Assembly: GCA_018340375.1 (NCBI GenBank)
Contig: JAFFJZ010000013.1
Span: forward strand, 496,001 to 560,000
Source: Gonatopus flavifemur
Taxonomy: Eukaryota > Arthropoda > Insecta > Hymenoptera > Dryinidae
DNA length: 64,000 nt
Direction: 5' to 3'
The notes under the pieces: generated by a model
What the model saw: the letters and a program-made list of their open reading frames with translations, nothing else
Told to the model about the DNA's origin: nothing
Database searches by the model: none
In this document: positions 49,929-61,595 of the stretch, one piece after another
How the letters are laid out: the number at the start of each line of letters is the position of its first letter
Numbering within the stretch: the stretch's first letter is position 1
Made by a program: the position numbers and the translations under genes

Positions 49929-50008
49929 TTACAAGACCCCATAGCCTAGTGGCAGAAGACATGGTTCTTGCAAAAGAACGGTCGGGTTCGATTCTGTGTG
50001 GAGACATT
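49929..50008 (+). other. tRNA-like remnant (A and B box) in the left arm
   Basis: catagcctagtggcag matches the tRNA A box and gggttcgattctg the B box. An anticodon-like loop ttgcaaa lies between. The T-stem does not pair and the acceptor stem pairs poorly, so it is not a working tRNA but a tRNA-derived or SINE-like relic. An equivalent is at about 63030-63105 on the minus strand. A separate A-box-like word, gatagccgagcggctgaggt, is at 61741-61760. Confidence 0.45.
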
Positions 50009-50188
50009 TCATTTTTTTTGTCACCTCTCTGGTGAATAATGAAATTCCACATCCGATTATCATTTTTTATGTCATTACATCGTCATGTTATCAATAATCC
50101 TGATCTTTCAGAATGCACTTGCGGATTCGACCAAGTACAGGTTCAAGTCGATTGGGAATTTCCCAAATATTCGTGTCCTTGAGATATA

Positions 50189-50483
50189 CAGAGTAAAAAA
50201 TTTTTCATCAAATTCAACACACAAGCGAATGTTAACCATTTTTCTTCACACTCAACATGTGTTGATTCCAGAGTGACGCTCACGAAGTGTTAATTTGAAC
50301 TCGAAAAACATTTTAATGTGTTGAAAATTAATCGATCGAACAGCATCTAATCAGTGTGTTGAATGAACACACAAAAGTGTTGAAAATTCAACACTTGAAT
50401 TTTAACACGTAGTTAAATATTCAACACTTGAATTTTGACACGTACTTCTTTTTTACACAATGACGGAATTTTTTTTTACTGTG
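50189..50483. mobile_element. MITE in the left arm, TA-flanked
   Basis: The ends are CAGAGTAAAAAA and TTTTTTACTGTG, near-inverse, with TA on both sides (50187-50188, 50484-50485). Internally a 33-bp unit attcaacacttgaatttt(a/g)aca is repeated at 50386 and 50419. Confidence 0.8.
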
Positions 50484-51041
50484 TAGACCGATCGATGCTG
50501 AATCACCTGAAATGAGAAATGAATAGCACTTCAGGGGAACGTTTTTGAAAAAGTGTACTTGCAAATCCCATCAAACCCTTTGACGAATTGATAAAAGAAT
50601 TTCGAAACTTTATCTCCGTGGAATATAGACCGATCGATTCTGAATCTACTCACGGAGAGCAATGGATTTTAAGCAGTATGACAAATACAATGAAGGCTGG
50701 AATATTTGATAATATATTTTCGAGTATGAGGACAAGTATCTAGATTATGAGTGTTATAAGTACAAGTATCCATTTATGATGAAGTTGTTTGTTTTGGGGT
50801 AGATGGTACTGTCAACCAGTAATATATCAATATAATAACAGCAAGGAAAAAAAGTTAGTTCCTATCATAATATAAGATTATTACAATCACTATCTGCGGT
50901 TGCTTGGAATAAGAAAAGAATAATATGAAATCGGAAAAAAAAGATATTCATCAGGACATGAACCCGCCCAGATAACACACGAAGAATTCTTTTTCAAGAG
51001 CGAGAATAGAACTCTTCAAGAACTAATGAATTCATATAGAG

Positions 51042-51155
51042 CTCTGGAGGAGTTCAATCTGTCGGACATTAACAAGTTCTTCGAGAGTACTGGAACAATA
51101 CTTCCGATATTCTCAAAGAGCTGGTTAATGTCCGACAGATTGAACACCTCCAGAG
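51042..51155. repeat. Hairpin in the left arm
   Basis: ctctggagg-gttcaatctgtcggacattaac and its inverse face each other with a short imperfect middle (gagagtactgg / tacttccgatattctc). The right arm has the same hairpin at 61871-61985, turned around. Confidence 0.85.
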
Positions 51156-51305
51156 GACCGATTGATTCGAAATCTTCTGAAATGAAAAATGAACAGCACT
51201 TCAGAGGGACGTTTTCAAGAAATCCGTTTGCAAATTTTGTACTCCTTTCCGCATCACCCAGGAGGTAAAGTACAAGCGAATGGGTTTTTTTCTCAACCCT
51301 GAGAA

Positions 51306-52409
51306 GAAGAATAGCTCAATTCCAGCCAGTAATACGAATCCATCGATTTTTATTTCAGATCGAGACGATACCCCAACTGAGAAAGAAGAAGTTGGGAACT
51401 GTATATCTTACAGAGTCCCTATTTGGACGGTTTTTAAAATAGTTTGAGCTACCAGAATTTGAGTCGATTTTATAACAGTGCATGTGAGATATGCCACAGC
51501 TCATGGATACCGTACTCTCCTGCTGTGAAATCAACTGAGATTGTGATAGCTCGGGTTATTTTTCGAAATCATTCAAATTTAGACTTCATAAGATGTAAAT
51601 TTTACACCTCCCTTCCCTGGGTGTAGCGTATCGGAATCAGAATGGGGTTCAATAGAATCGATGTGTTTGACATCAGATCTATATTATAATGACATTCGCG
51701 TTCTGGTTGGAGTCTAGAGCCAATATAAATCATGTGTCCCGCATCACAATTTTGGATCATTCTGCAAGATATCTTGTAGAATTTGAAGGGAAGTCTCTTC
51801 AAACACCAAAAGGTAGCTTCGAAGTCTTGATGTGAGATTTCTCATGGTTTTCTAAATGTATCATTTAGAATTCCTGAGAACATCTCCCATAAGATATTTC
51901 CGAGTTATCTTTAGGTGCGCCATAAGACATGTTCCAGAATTCCGAGAAATCTTCCGGGATGTCCTTGTAGAGTTCCCCACAATTGTGATCTGGGAACTCA
52001 TTATAATTTCTCTGTTCTACCTTTTTCTCAGGGTTAACGTGGTATCCCCAGTAGGCCTATTCCACGATACTTTCTCTTTAGCAATGAAAATTGCTGTCCA
52101 CGTCCCGAGTTGCGTGGTCCTTGTTGCTCGATCATGATGCCTGAAACACTACAGAACAGTGAGTGCAGTAATGAATAGACTGCCTGACTCTCGCCCGACA
52201 GCCTGGGGCGGGGGGAGATGCTATACGGACGGAGGAAGAAGCCTCACTAACAAAATGGGATTGAAAAGTCCTCCTCTTTCAAAATATTTCCAAAAGATTA
52301 TCGTTGAATTCATTCTGATGAAGAACATAATGAAAAATTAGGAATGTTGCGATGCAAGAATCAGAAGGAGGATTGGAAATACTACCTCATCAACTATGGT
52401 GTACATATA
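51306..52409. other. Non-coding stretch between the arm and element F
   Basis: No protein similarity is seen. The frame 51856-52137 is hydrophobic, with IVIWELIIISLFYLFLRVNVV as a possible membrane segment, but nothing supports it as a gene. gggcggggggag at 52205 is a small G-rich patch. Confidence 0.4.
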
Positions 52410-54730
52410 CAGGGTGTCCCATTTTAATTTTTATATGGGAATGACTCAAAAACGAGGAGTTTTGGAGGAAAATGTTTCGAACAAAAGTTGTGAGATTCCG
52501 AGGGGGACATCTGATGGTGACCTTGACTTTGGCCTCGGATCTCAACTTCAAGGTCATTCAGAGGTCAACTTTTGTTTCTTGAATGAAATCCCCTATTTTT
52601 GACTGCAGATTCAGATTTGACGTTGCAAAACAACAAACTTTTGTCTGAATCATTTTTCCGAAACCCGCACAGATGGCGTTCTAATCGACGAACAATGAGT
52701 TTCATGAAACACTCGTATTGCTTTCTGTGTGAAACGGCATTCAACTCTCCAGTGTTTTTTTTTCAGCTCCTGAGGATTACCGTCGCCATCAGAGTTACCC
52801 AATGTGCACCACGAGGAGGTTGAGCGAAGGGATCTCACACATCTGTGTGGGCCTGAAAAGGGCCGATTGTCTGGACTGTAGAGGTGTGTAATTCCCCACG
52901 ACAAACGCTCTGCAATATGTATGAAAATTAACCATATCAAATGTTCGATATTTGCACCGTTGACCTGTTCGCATAACCTAATTCGTCTCTGAAAATGTGG
53001 TTCTAACGACAAAAGCACATGACGTGAAATTGTTCGGCAGACAGTTCGTATTCGGCGTTTCATGTCATCTCTGGTCGTTGGTGGTCCTTCATAAACTACA
53101 TCTTTGATGGAACCCCATAAGTAAAAATCCAAAGGGGTAAGATCCGGAGACCTAGCCGGCCAGGCAATGTATCCACCGCGATCAATCCATCTGTGTGGGT
53201 AAGATGTGTTTAAGAAATTTCTGACAATTGCAGCGTTATGAGGTGGTGCCCCATCATGCTGAAGCCACATCCTGTTCCGTGTGTAGAGATGAACATCTCC
53301 CAACATCCTTGGTAATTTGTCCCGAATCAATTGCAGATAATTTTCCTCCCTAACAGTATGTTGGAAGAAATAAGGACCAATGATCTGACCATTCAAAATC
53401 CCACACCACACATTCAGAGTCCAGCGATGATGATTGTCAACTTGTCGATGCCATCTGGGATTTTCAATTGACCAATAATGACAATTATGTCTGTTCATAA
53501 CACCGTTACTGCGAAATGTTGCCTCATCACTAAACATCACGTAATTGAAAACACCAGGTGGTTGCTCCGAGGCCCATTGACCGAATTCAACCCTACGTCT
53601 AAGATCATCTTCACTTAATGCTTGCACCAATGTAATGTGGTAAGGATGATACTTACCAGATCTTAGTATGCGGTGTGCCGTTGATCTTGGGATACCTAAT
53701 TGGTGCTGAATTTCTCTGGTACTAACGTGAGGATTCAGGTGCACCATTCCTAAAACGGCTACTGAGCGTGCATCCATACGGTTTCCATCATAACGCCTTC
53801 TGACTCGTGGAATATTCATTCTTCTAACTCGTCTTTCTATTGAGCGTATCGCCTGAAGTGAAGGCTGGTGTCTATTTGGATACCTCTTTCCATACAATCT
53901 TGATGCTGCAGCATAATTACGTCGACATTCCCCTTGTATCAGGAGAATATCAAGTATCTCACCCCAAGGAAAATCCATGGTATTGAGGCCTTCACAACAC
54001 TGATCAAAGATCTTCTCCAAGTTTGAATCGTATATCGAAAAGAATTTGTGAATAAATGAAGGATATTAAACATTCCGTTTCACTTATGTTTGTAAACAAT
54101 GCTCTAGTATGAACTTCCTTGTTCATGATAAACACAAGTATTGTTGTGTACTTGCGTTTGGCAACAATTCACAGTAACGGTACTACGAACAGACATAATT
54201 GACAATATTGGTCGATGGAAATTCCCAGCTAGGTGTTCGGATCTTACCACTTTGGATTTTTACTGATGGGGTTTCATCAAATTTTCAGGGCCACAAGGAT
54301 GTGCAAGATCCGATCGCTCAACCTCCTCGTGGTGCACATTGGGTAACTCTGATGGCGACGGTCATCCTCAGAAGCTGAAAAAAAACACCGGAGAGTTGAA
54401 TGTCGTTTTACACAGAAAGCAATACGAGTGTTTCATAAAACTCATTTTTTATCGATTAGAGCGCTATCTGTGCGGAGTTCAGAAAAATGATTCCGACAAA
54501 AGTTTCTTGTTTCTCAACGTCAAATCTGAATCTGCAGTCAAAAATAAGGGATTTCATTCAAGAAACAAAAGTTGACCTCTGAATGACCTTGAAGTTGAGA
54601 TCCGAGGCCAAAGTCAAGGTCACCATCAGATGTCCCCCTCGGAATCTCACAACTTTTGTTCGAAACATTTTCCTCCAAAACTCCTCGTATCTGAGTTATT
54701 CCCATATAAAAATTGAAATGGGACACCCTG
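52410..54730 (-). mobile_element. Element F: DD41D Tc1/mariner, 2321 bp
   Basis: The ends are CAGGGTGTCCCATTTTAAT and a near-inverse (attgaaatgggacaccctg), with TA at 52408-52409 and 54731-54732. The TIRs span about 450 bp, with GATGGCGTTCTAATCGACG at 52672 and its counterpart near 54457. A 20-bp TA-rich spacer separates it from element B. It contains a transposase frame without stops or frameshifts. Confidence 0.93.
52650..53978 (-). CDS. DD41D transposase of element F, intact frame
   Basis: It starts at MDFPWGEILDILLIQGECRRN (ATG 53978), which aligns with the start of the element C protein; an upstream in-frame ATG at 54020 adds 14 unsupported residues. The helix-turn-helix region is NPHVSTREIQHQLGIPRSTAHRIL. 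The catalytic blocks are FSDEATF, LQHDGAPPH and SPDLTPLDF, with 41 residues between the second and third Asp by count. After NGANIEHLI, where sister proteins end within a few residues, the frame runs on for about 100 residues through the TIR. The usual stop has therefore been lost or lay slightly further on. The core is complete, making this the only candidate active DD41D enzyme in the window. Confidence 0.9.
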   Translation of the reverse strand: MDFPWGEILDILLIQGECRRNYAAASRLYGKRYPNRHQPSLQAIRSIERRVRRMNIPRVRRRYDGNRMDARSVAVLGMVHLNPHVSTREIQHQLGIPRSTAHRILRSGKYHPYHITLVQALSEDDLRRRVEFGQWASEQPPGVFNYVMFSDEATFRSNGVMNRHNCHYWSIENPRWHRQVDNHHRWTLNVWCGILNGQIIGPYFFQHTVREENYLQLIRDKLPRMLGDVHLYTRNRMWLQHDGAPPHNAAIVRNFLNTSYPHRWIDRGGYIAWPARSPDLTPLDFYLWGSIKDVVYEGPPTTRDDMKRRIRTVCRTISRHVLLSLEPHFQRRIRLCEQVNGANIEHLIWLIFIHIAERLSWGITHLYSPDNRPFSGPHRCVRSLRSTSSWCTLGNSDGDGNPQELKKKHWRVECRFTQKAIRVFHETHCSSIRTPSVRVSEK

Positions 54731-54750
54731 TATATATATGTATATATATA

Positions 54751-56782
54751 CAAGGTGGGGCATTTAAAGTGTCGCGGGCGTTTTTTCCAAAAATAAAGTG
54801 AGATACGAGAAAATTTTTCGGACAAAAGTTGTAGGGTACCGAGGGGGACATCCGATGGTGGCCTTGGCTTTGACCTCAAATCTCATCTTCAAGGGCATTC
54901 TGAGATCAACTCTTGTTTTTTAAATAGCATCTCATATTTTTTACTGCAGATTTGGATTCTAGGTCAAAAACCAAGAAACTTTTGTCTGAACCATTTTCCT
55001 GAAATCCGCAAAAATGGCGCTCTAATCGATATTGTTCCATTTTGAATCTGACATTCGAATAACTCGAAAACGAAGGGTCTTGCAAAAGAATGTTTCGTAC
55101 AAAAGTTGTCAATACACAACACATTTCAATCGTCTACATTACCACCATTCAGAGCTCACGCGATGTAAACAAACGACGGGGTTCAGTGAAAATTCACGAT
55201 TTTGAAAGTCAGTTTGTCAGTTACATTTGATTATTACTTGGTTTATGACAAATTGAAAATCATGGATATCCGATACACGGTTTCTGAAAAGATCGATATG
55301 ATCTACATTTACGGTGAAGTGCATAAGAACCCCAGACAAGCATATGACTTGTATGCAGAACGATTTCCTGAAAGAACAACGCCATCCATTAGGTATTTTC
55401 AACGCATTACAAAATTATTCTCAGAAACGGGAAGTGTTACAAGGGAGAAACGACATCGAATGAGAACTGTTAGCGGAGAAAATGCGGAAGTTAATGTACT
55501 AGCTGCAGTAGCCAATAATCCACACGTGAGCTCTCGTGAAATTGAACTCCATTCGGGAATTTCTCGAAGAAGTGTTCTTCGAATACTGAAACGTCACAAA
55601 TTCCATCCGTATCACATTTGTTTGCATCAAGACCTTCACGGTGATGATTTCGAAAAACGTGTACAGTTTCGTCGATGGGGTCTAGCGCAAATGCACAATA
55701 ACAACTTCATCAACATATTATTTTCTGATGAGTCGACGTTCACCAATCATGGTCAAGTAAATCGACATAATATGCATTACTGGGCGACAGAAAATCCAAG
55801 ATGGTTACGTCAAGTAGAGCATCAAAGACAATGGGCTGTGAATGTTTGGTGTGGTATTTTTCGATCTCGAGTAATTGGACCGTACTTCATTGCAGATACG
55901 CTAAATGGAGAGAAGTACAGACATTTCTTAGATCAAGTACTTCCAACATTACTTGAAGACATACCTATTCAGGAACGATTGAATATGTGGTATCAACACG
56001 ATGGTTGTCCATCCCATTATGCAGTCACAGCTCACGAAATATTGGACAGAGATTATCCTGGACGATGGATAGGACGTCGTGGACCAGTTCATTGGCCTGC
56101 CCGTTCTCCGGATCTTACTTCTCCAGATTTTCTTTTATGGGGATACATAAAAGATACAGTTCATCAACAAGCACCGACTACACCTGAGAATATGCGTCAA
56201 CGAATCATCAATGCATGCGCGAGCATCAATGAAGATATTTTAGCACGAGTTCAGTAATCTTTTGTAAAACGTTTTGAAATGTGTATTCAAGTCGAAGGCC
56301 ATCATCTTGAGCATCTACCGCATTAAAATTATCCAAGTGATGTAGACGATTGAAATGTGTTGTGTTTTGTCTGTTATACACCATCATCTCCGTTTCAGTT
56401 CAAGGGGTCCCCCTTGGAATCAGACAACTTTTGTCCGAAACATTCTACTCCAAGACCCTTCGTTTTCGAGTTATTCTAATGTCAGATTCAGTATGGAACA
56501 ATATCGATTAGAGCGCCATTTTTGCGGATTTCAGGAAAATGGTTCAGACAAAAGTTTCTTGGTTTTTGACCTAGAATCCAAATCTGCAGTAAAAAATATG
56601 AGATGCTATTTAAAAAACAAGAGTTGATCTCAGAAGGCCCTTGAAGATGAGATTTGAGGTCAAAGCCAAGGCCACCATCGGATGTCCCCCTCGGTACCCT
56701 ACAACTTTTGTCCGAAAAATTTTCTCGTATCTCACTTTATTTTTGGAAAAAACGCCCGCGACACTTTAAATGCCCCACCCTG
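54751..56782 (+). mobile_element. Element B: second copy of the A-family transposon
   Basis: The left end is CAAGGTGGGGCATTTAAAG (one base changed from CAGGG) and the right end CCACCCTG, with TA at 54749-54750 and 56783-56784. It is 2032 bp against 2031 for A, nearly identical, with the same asymmetric deletion in the start-side TIR, so both descend from one recently active master. Confidence 0.95.
55262..56326 (+). pseudogene. DD41D transposase of element B, one stop
   Basis: Same protein as in element A (start MDIRYTVSEK, FSDESTF, YQHDGCPSH, SPDLTSPDF then LLWGYIKD, 41-residue spacing). It keeps the frame where A is shifted, but has TAA at 56255-56257 where A reads CAA, a C-to-T change. 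The last 22 codons lie beyond the stop, ending CATTAA at 56326. Only few other differences from A are seen (for example Arg to His in TAREIL). Confidence 0.94.
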
Positions 56783-56940
56783 TATACATATATATATGTG
56801 TGTGTGATATGCCACTGTACCGTTTGTGTTCCGTAATGTATAACAGAGACTATCCACAAACTGGGAGAAAACAACATGAAATATGACCCAGAAGCAAGAT
56901 ACATTCCGGGGATGTTTCCTGAACGTACAGAAATCCTCCT

Positions 56941-57475
56941 CTACGTTCTATAAAAATTCAATAAACGCTCCAGTGACACGTTGTGCTGTCTGGGTGTTCG
57001 ATGATCAAGTTTACATGTGCAATATCGACGTCCCCGATATCGCAATGGAACTGATTCATCGATATGAAATTATGGAATCCGAAACCTATCAAAAATGTCC
57101 TAGATGAATAATCGAAAACTAAGAGAGATGCACAATCTAAGATTAATACGCCGTGGTTCGTCAGCCCCACAGTATTTAGAGACTCCTAAACAGTCAGAAA
57201 ACCTTCCTTCCCTACGTTCTATAAACCTTCTATCAACGTCCCAGTGGCACGTTGTGCTGTCTGGGTGATCGATGATCAAGTTTACATGTGCAATATCGAC
57301 GTCCTCGATATTACAACGGAACTGACTCGTCGATATAAAATTATGGGATCCAAAACTATCATAAATTTTCTAGATGAATGATCGAAAACTGAGGGAGATG
57401 CACAATCTAAGATCAGGACCCCGTGGTCCGTCACCTCCACAGTATTTTGAGACTCCAAACCCTGTTAGAATATGT
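56941..57475. repeat. 271-bp tandem duplication
   Basis: Two units start at 56941 and 57212 with ctacgttctataaa. Both continue with gttgtgctgtctgggtg, gatgatcaagtttacatgtg and caatatcgacgtcc, at roughly 85% identity. The first unit has an open frame (56883-57107), but the second does not keep it. Confidence 0.85.
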
Positions 57476-57623
57476 GCGTGGATCAATCAATCAATTTTTA
57501 TAGAAAAAATAATCCAAAGATAATGAAATGCGGAATGCAACCAAAGGAAACTCAACGTAGAAAATCTGGGCTTGAAAATGAAATCGTAAAAATACTCATC
57601 CGAATTGAGTGGGAAATACTACA

Positions 57624-60227
57624 TTACTCAGCCTCCAGATGTAACCCACTTGGCTTTCCCGATGATTTTGAATCCCTGTATAAATACTTATAATTCATCA
57701 GAGCCAAGTGACCTCCATCAATGGGCATGGTACGAGCATTTTCTTTCCCACTTTTCAATAAATATTCAATGACACAACTGGAATTTAATGTTTCAGGACT
57801 CAATTCATTCCTCTTTTTAGTTTTAATATCCGGAATCATGGAGAACGCCCTTTCTGCCGCGGCCATAGAATGAGGGAGAGTCCTAACTGCAGGAGAAAGT
57901 GTTCGGAGGTTCGGAAATCGTATATCTCCTTCACTTGTACAAAGAGAACTAATTCGAATCCACGTTTGATCAAAATCAAGCTTCGATAAATCACGTCTCA
58001 ATGTGAGATCCAAAAAGTACATAGAATTCCATCCTTCCCCCAGAGAATTTCCATCGAAACCACCCAATTTCCGACTAGCGTGAATAATCATCGATGCAGT
58101 TTTTTGTAGATCCGGTTCGAATCAAGCAATTTCCGTTTTCAATGCAGTGAGAGAATACAGAAAGTGATCATGTGTAGGAAGTCGTTTCAAAATTTCTGTA
58201 GAAGCAGTGATGTAAAATTTTAAACAATTTTGGCGTACTTCATTTACTTTTGAAATATTTTCAGGGTCAAGATTTTCCAAATATTCTCCGCATTCACTAC
58301 CTACGTCGATATTTTCCAAAGCTAATTGGTTCGCGGGTAAAGGAAAATCCACACACTTGATCAAGTCCAAGTGATTGAGTAGCGCGGGTTTTGAGAATTT
58401 TTCCAAGAGAAACACTAACAAATCAAGTAAGCGTGGTTGCAATAAATGTACCATTGTTTGTTCTCTCTGAAAGGATGCATTATATTTATTGAATTGATTC
58501 AGAGTATACGATAGAAATAGAAAGTACGCTTGCACCACAGGATCCTTCAGAAGATTCAATAATCTTTCAGCAGGTTGACAACGATCAGGAACCACCTGTT
58601 CAAATAAAAAGTTTTCCAAAGTATTCCAATTCTCTAAGATTCTCACAATGCATTGATGACGGGTTAACCAACGAGTTTTCGCGAATTTTAAGATCTGTAA
58701 ATTACTTTCTTGAAAACTATCCTGAACATCTTTAAATATCGCAGTTCTCTTAGGACTACCATTGATGAAAGTAGCCAAACCTGCAATCAGTTGCTTGCAC
58801 TCTGGTGGGATCATGGCACAAGCAGCACTTGCTGCCGAAGCGGAAGAATGACAAACACATGGGAACATCAAAACCTGTGGATTTTTTTCCATCAATTTTG
58901 TTTTGAAAGAAGATTTATTCCCCATCATGACAGACGCGTTGTCAGTACCTAATGCAACAATATTGCTAATCGGAATCTGATTTTTCCATGATGTATTTCT
59001 GGAACTTTCAAACCATTCCGAAGTGGAGCAATCAGCAGCATCTGAATGAATCATTTGCAATAATTCACATCTGACTTCTAATGTATTTGGTTCGATATAA
59101 CGAGCGATGAATGTCATCCATTTATCGTTCGTTATTTCCGACGTTTCGTCTTCGTAAACTGCAAATTTTGTGTGGCGTAAAACATTTCATAATCGGTTCG
59201 TTTCTTGAACGCAAATAACCCTATCCACAATATTTGTTAGTTTTGTACGACTCATCGTCATTTTTTGAAGCACTTCTGGTTCCTTCCCCATATCTTGCAT
59301 AAGGAGTAAGAGGTTCTCTGCATGACTATAGGGAATACTTTTTCCTGCGAAAATTGTGGCAAAACGAATTTCTGCTATTTGAACTTTTGTTTTAAGATCT
59401 GGAGGCTCATCATCCGGATCTTAACTTCCTAATCCAATTGTTTGCTGGCATTGTGGAGGAGCAGAAAACGAGGCAGCATTCAATGGAGGAGGATTTGGAT
59501 CTTGGGAACATCCCAAACGATCATCATTCAAAGAAGAGGATGCAACGGGATTTTCCAATCTATCGTCAGCTTTACGCAAAAATCCATCCGAATTTTCGAC
59601 TGAAATTTCATCAACAAAAGAATAAACATCTGATCCGCGACTATTATTATTATTATCCCTAACAGAAGGAGAATCAGATCCTTGGAGGAGATTTGAATTC
59701 TCATACCCCTCACAAACGGCACCCGATTGATCAACGGTATCATCCACTGAAAAGTCATTACGGCATGAAGGAACAGCATCGGCCCCATCTACAACGATCC
59801 TATTACCAAAAAACTGAGGAATGGAATTGACACATTGCCCTCCTGGTGATATCCCATCAAGAGATGGTACATCCGCAACTACGGATCTGACATTTTCGAA
59901 AGTTTTAGAGGAAGAAGGAGAAGAATCTACATTACCTCGGTCGAAATGGAACAACTTGCTCTGTTGCGAATGATGTTGGCTCTTGGAATGGGCTCTGATT
60001 CTTGCAGGGCCATCACACCAAACACTCTTTTGGCATATCTCACAAAAAAATTTCGAGCTATCACTCGGATCTTCACGAACCCACATTTTCCACTCAGGGT
60101 CTTTGAGCAACCAATTTTGCGAAAAATGTGGATTGCTTTTTTTTTTCTTATCAAGTACAAAATCACTGCCCTCTGTTCCAAACAAACTAGATATTTTCAA
60201 AAACAAAACTATGAACGGTAAGATCAA
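57624..60227 (-). pseudogene. hAT-type transposase, single frame with three stops
   Basis: One minus-strand frame of about 868 codons runs without any frameshift. It is broken only by stops at 59421-59423 (TAA), about 59188-59190 (TGA) and 58122-58124 (TGA). Near residue 60-85 is a BED-type finger (FFCEICQKSVWCDG ... AHSKSQHH). A Ser/Asp-rich linker follows. The catalytic part shows IVALGTDNASVMMG (conserved Asp), CVCHS, and AKTRWLTRHQCIVRILENW, the typical RW block. The C-terminus has the dimerisation HATC block LPHSMAAAERAFSMI with the conserved Glu. It sits between the arms of the giant inverted repeat and could be its own transposase or a separate insertion. Termini were not found. Confidence 0.85.
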
Positions 60228-60954
60228 CTACAGAATTCATCCGAATACCATTGAATTCAATACTTCAACCTTTTGCAATTATTTTATAACTCAAAATCTG
60301 ATTTAACACCATAGGTAATCGGAAAGACGTCTACCTCGGTCTGTATCACATATACAATAGATGAGAGAAAAGAAAAACATGGACAGTTGGTGTCGCGCAG
60401 TGTTTTGTTTTGATGAATACGTTGGCGGTTCGAAAATCCCATCCTTTGGAAAATGTCATTTTCATACGATAATCCCAATGATGATTTTGCATCAAGGAAG
60501 AGAAACATTACGAAAATTACGACATTTTCCAATCGCTAAATTGACGGAGTAAGTGAAAATATCCCTCTCCTTGTCAGACAGTGTAGAAGAAATATATCAC
60601 AGTTTTCAGTATAAACATGTATGCGATCTTTAGTATAATCGAATTTTCATATTCATGACTGTTTTCCGTTTCTCTCATTGCAGATGTGATAAGGACCGCA
60701 GCGATTGGATTTTCAATTACATGCAGTGTCGAATCATTATTCCAGATTTTGGATTATAAAAATTGGGAAGAATTTCAAGTATTGAATTCAATTTATTCTA
60801 ATGAATTCTATCTTCTATCTCATTGTTTATATTTTTACATTCAGAAATATCTATTTTGTTCAGAAAGAGGGGTGACTCTTTCTCTCAGTGGAGATATCAT
60901 TTCGATGTGAAATCCAAATTGTTGGATTCATATTTCTGACTAGGATTAGGCAAT
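60228..60954. other. Intergenic; possible two-exon gene fragment
   Basis: On the + strand, 60361-60548 is open and ends before gtaagt (60549). The acceptor cattgcag lies at about 60676-60683, and joining the two keeps the frame to TAA near 60761. The tail reads CDKDRSDWIFNYMQC. Cys/Ser spacing (S-X8-C) is reminiscent of the end of insect odorant-binding proteins with one Cys changed to Ser, but this is weak. Otherwise no gene is seen. Confidence 0.2.
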
Positions 60955-61381
60955 CCTCTCTCTAAGGGTTGAAAAAACGCATTCGCTTTCAATTCACCTC
61001 TTGGTTGATGCACAGAGGAGTACAAAATTTGCAAGTGCACTGTTTCAAAACGTACCTCAAAAGTACTGTTTATTTTTAATTTCAGAAGATTTCAAATTGA
61101 TTGGCCTATATGCCACGGAAACAAATTTTTCCATCAATTTGTCACAGAATTTGTTGAAATTCGCAATTAAACTTCTTCAAAAACATTTCTCTAAAATGCT
61201 ATCCATTTTTCATTACAGCACGGAGAGGAATGGATTATGCAAATCGCATTGTAGAACTTTAGATACAAACTGTTAATATCTGTATGTTTAGGGATATTAA
61301 CTTTTCTTCAGTACTGAAATACGAGATTCTCACGGTTAAACTGTATGCTATTAAAGAAAGAATATACTTCCCATAAAAATC

Positions 61382-61595
61382 CGTATTTTAATCATAAGAA
61401 TCTTTGTCACTTGCAGAGACGGAATGAAAATTTCAAGAATAATATTATATGGACCAACAGGATGTATAGTTATCATTGAAATTCGTATTTCGATCATAAG
61501 AATCACTGTTCCCTGCAGCTATGAAATCGAGATTACAACAATAGTATTATACGGACCACCAAAATACATAGTTATGATGAATAACAATCTTTTAT
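61382..61595. repeat. 103-bp diverged tandem pair
   Basis: Units start near 61382 and 61485 with cgtatttt/cgtatttc and gatcataagaatc. Both continue through tgcag, aatagtattata(t/c)ggacca and atagttat. This block has no counterpart in the left arm. Confidence 0.7.

Larger units (their letters stand above)
49025..51305 (+). repeat. Left arm of a giant inverted repeat
   Basis: The arm starts acattgaaacccgtattcat (49025) and is returned in inverted form from the window end (64000) inward to about 60955. The outer 330 bp match almost perfectly; the inner AT-rich part matches with more changes and indels. Landmarks in both arms are a tRNA-like remnant, a (TA-flanked) MITE, gaccgatcgat-headed units, a 115-bp hairpin and the closing block gtactcctttccgcatcacc (51228) against its diverged inverse at 61005-61026. 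Confidence 0.9.

Noticed and set aside
49929..50008. Functional tRNA gene
   Set aside because: A and B boxes are present, but the T-stem does not form and the acceptor stem has mismatches. The copy in the other arm is also degraded.
51856..52137. Hydrophobic 93-residue frame as a membrane protein gene
   Set aside because: One hydrophobic stretch only; no similarity, no supporting context and no conserved copy.
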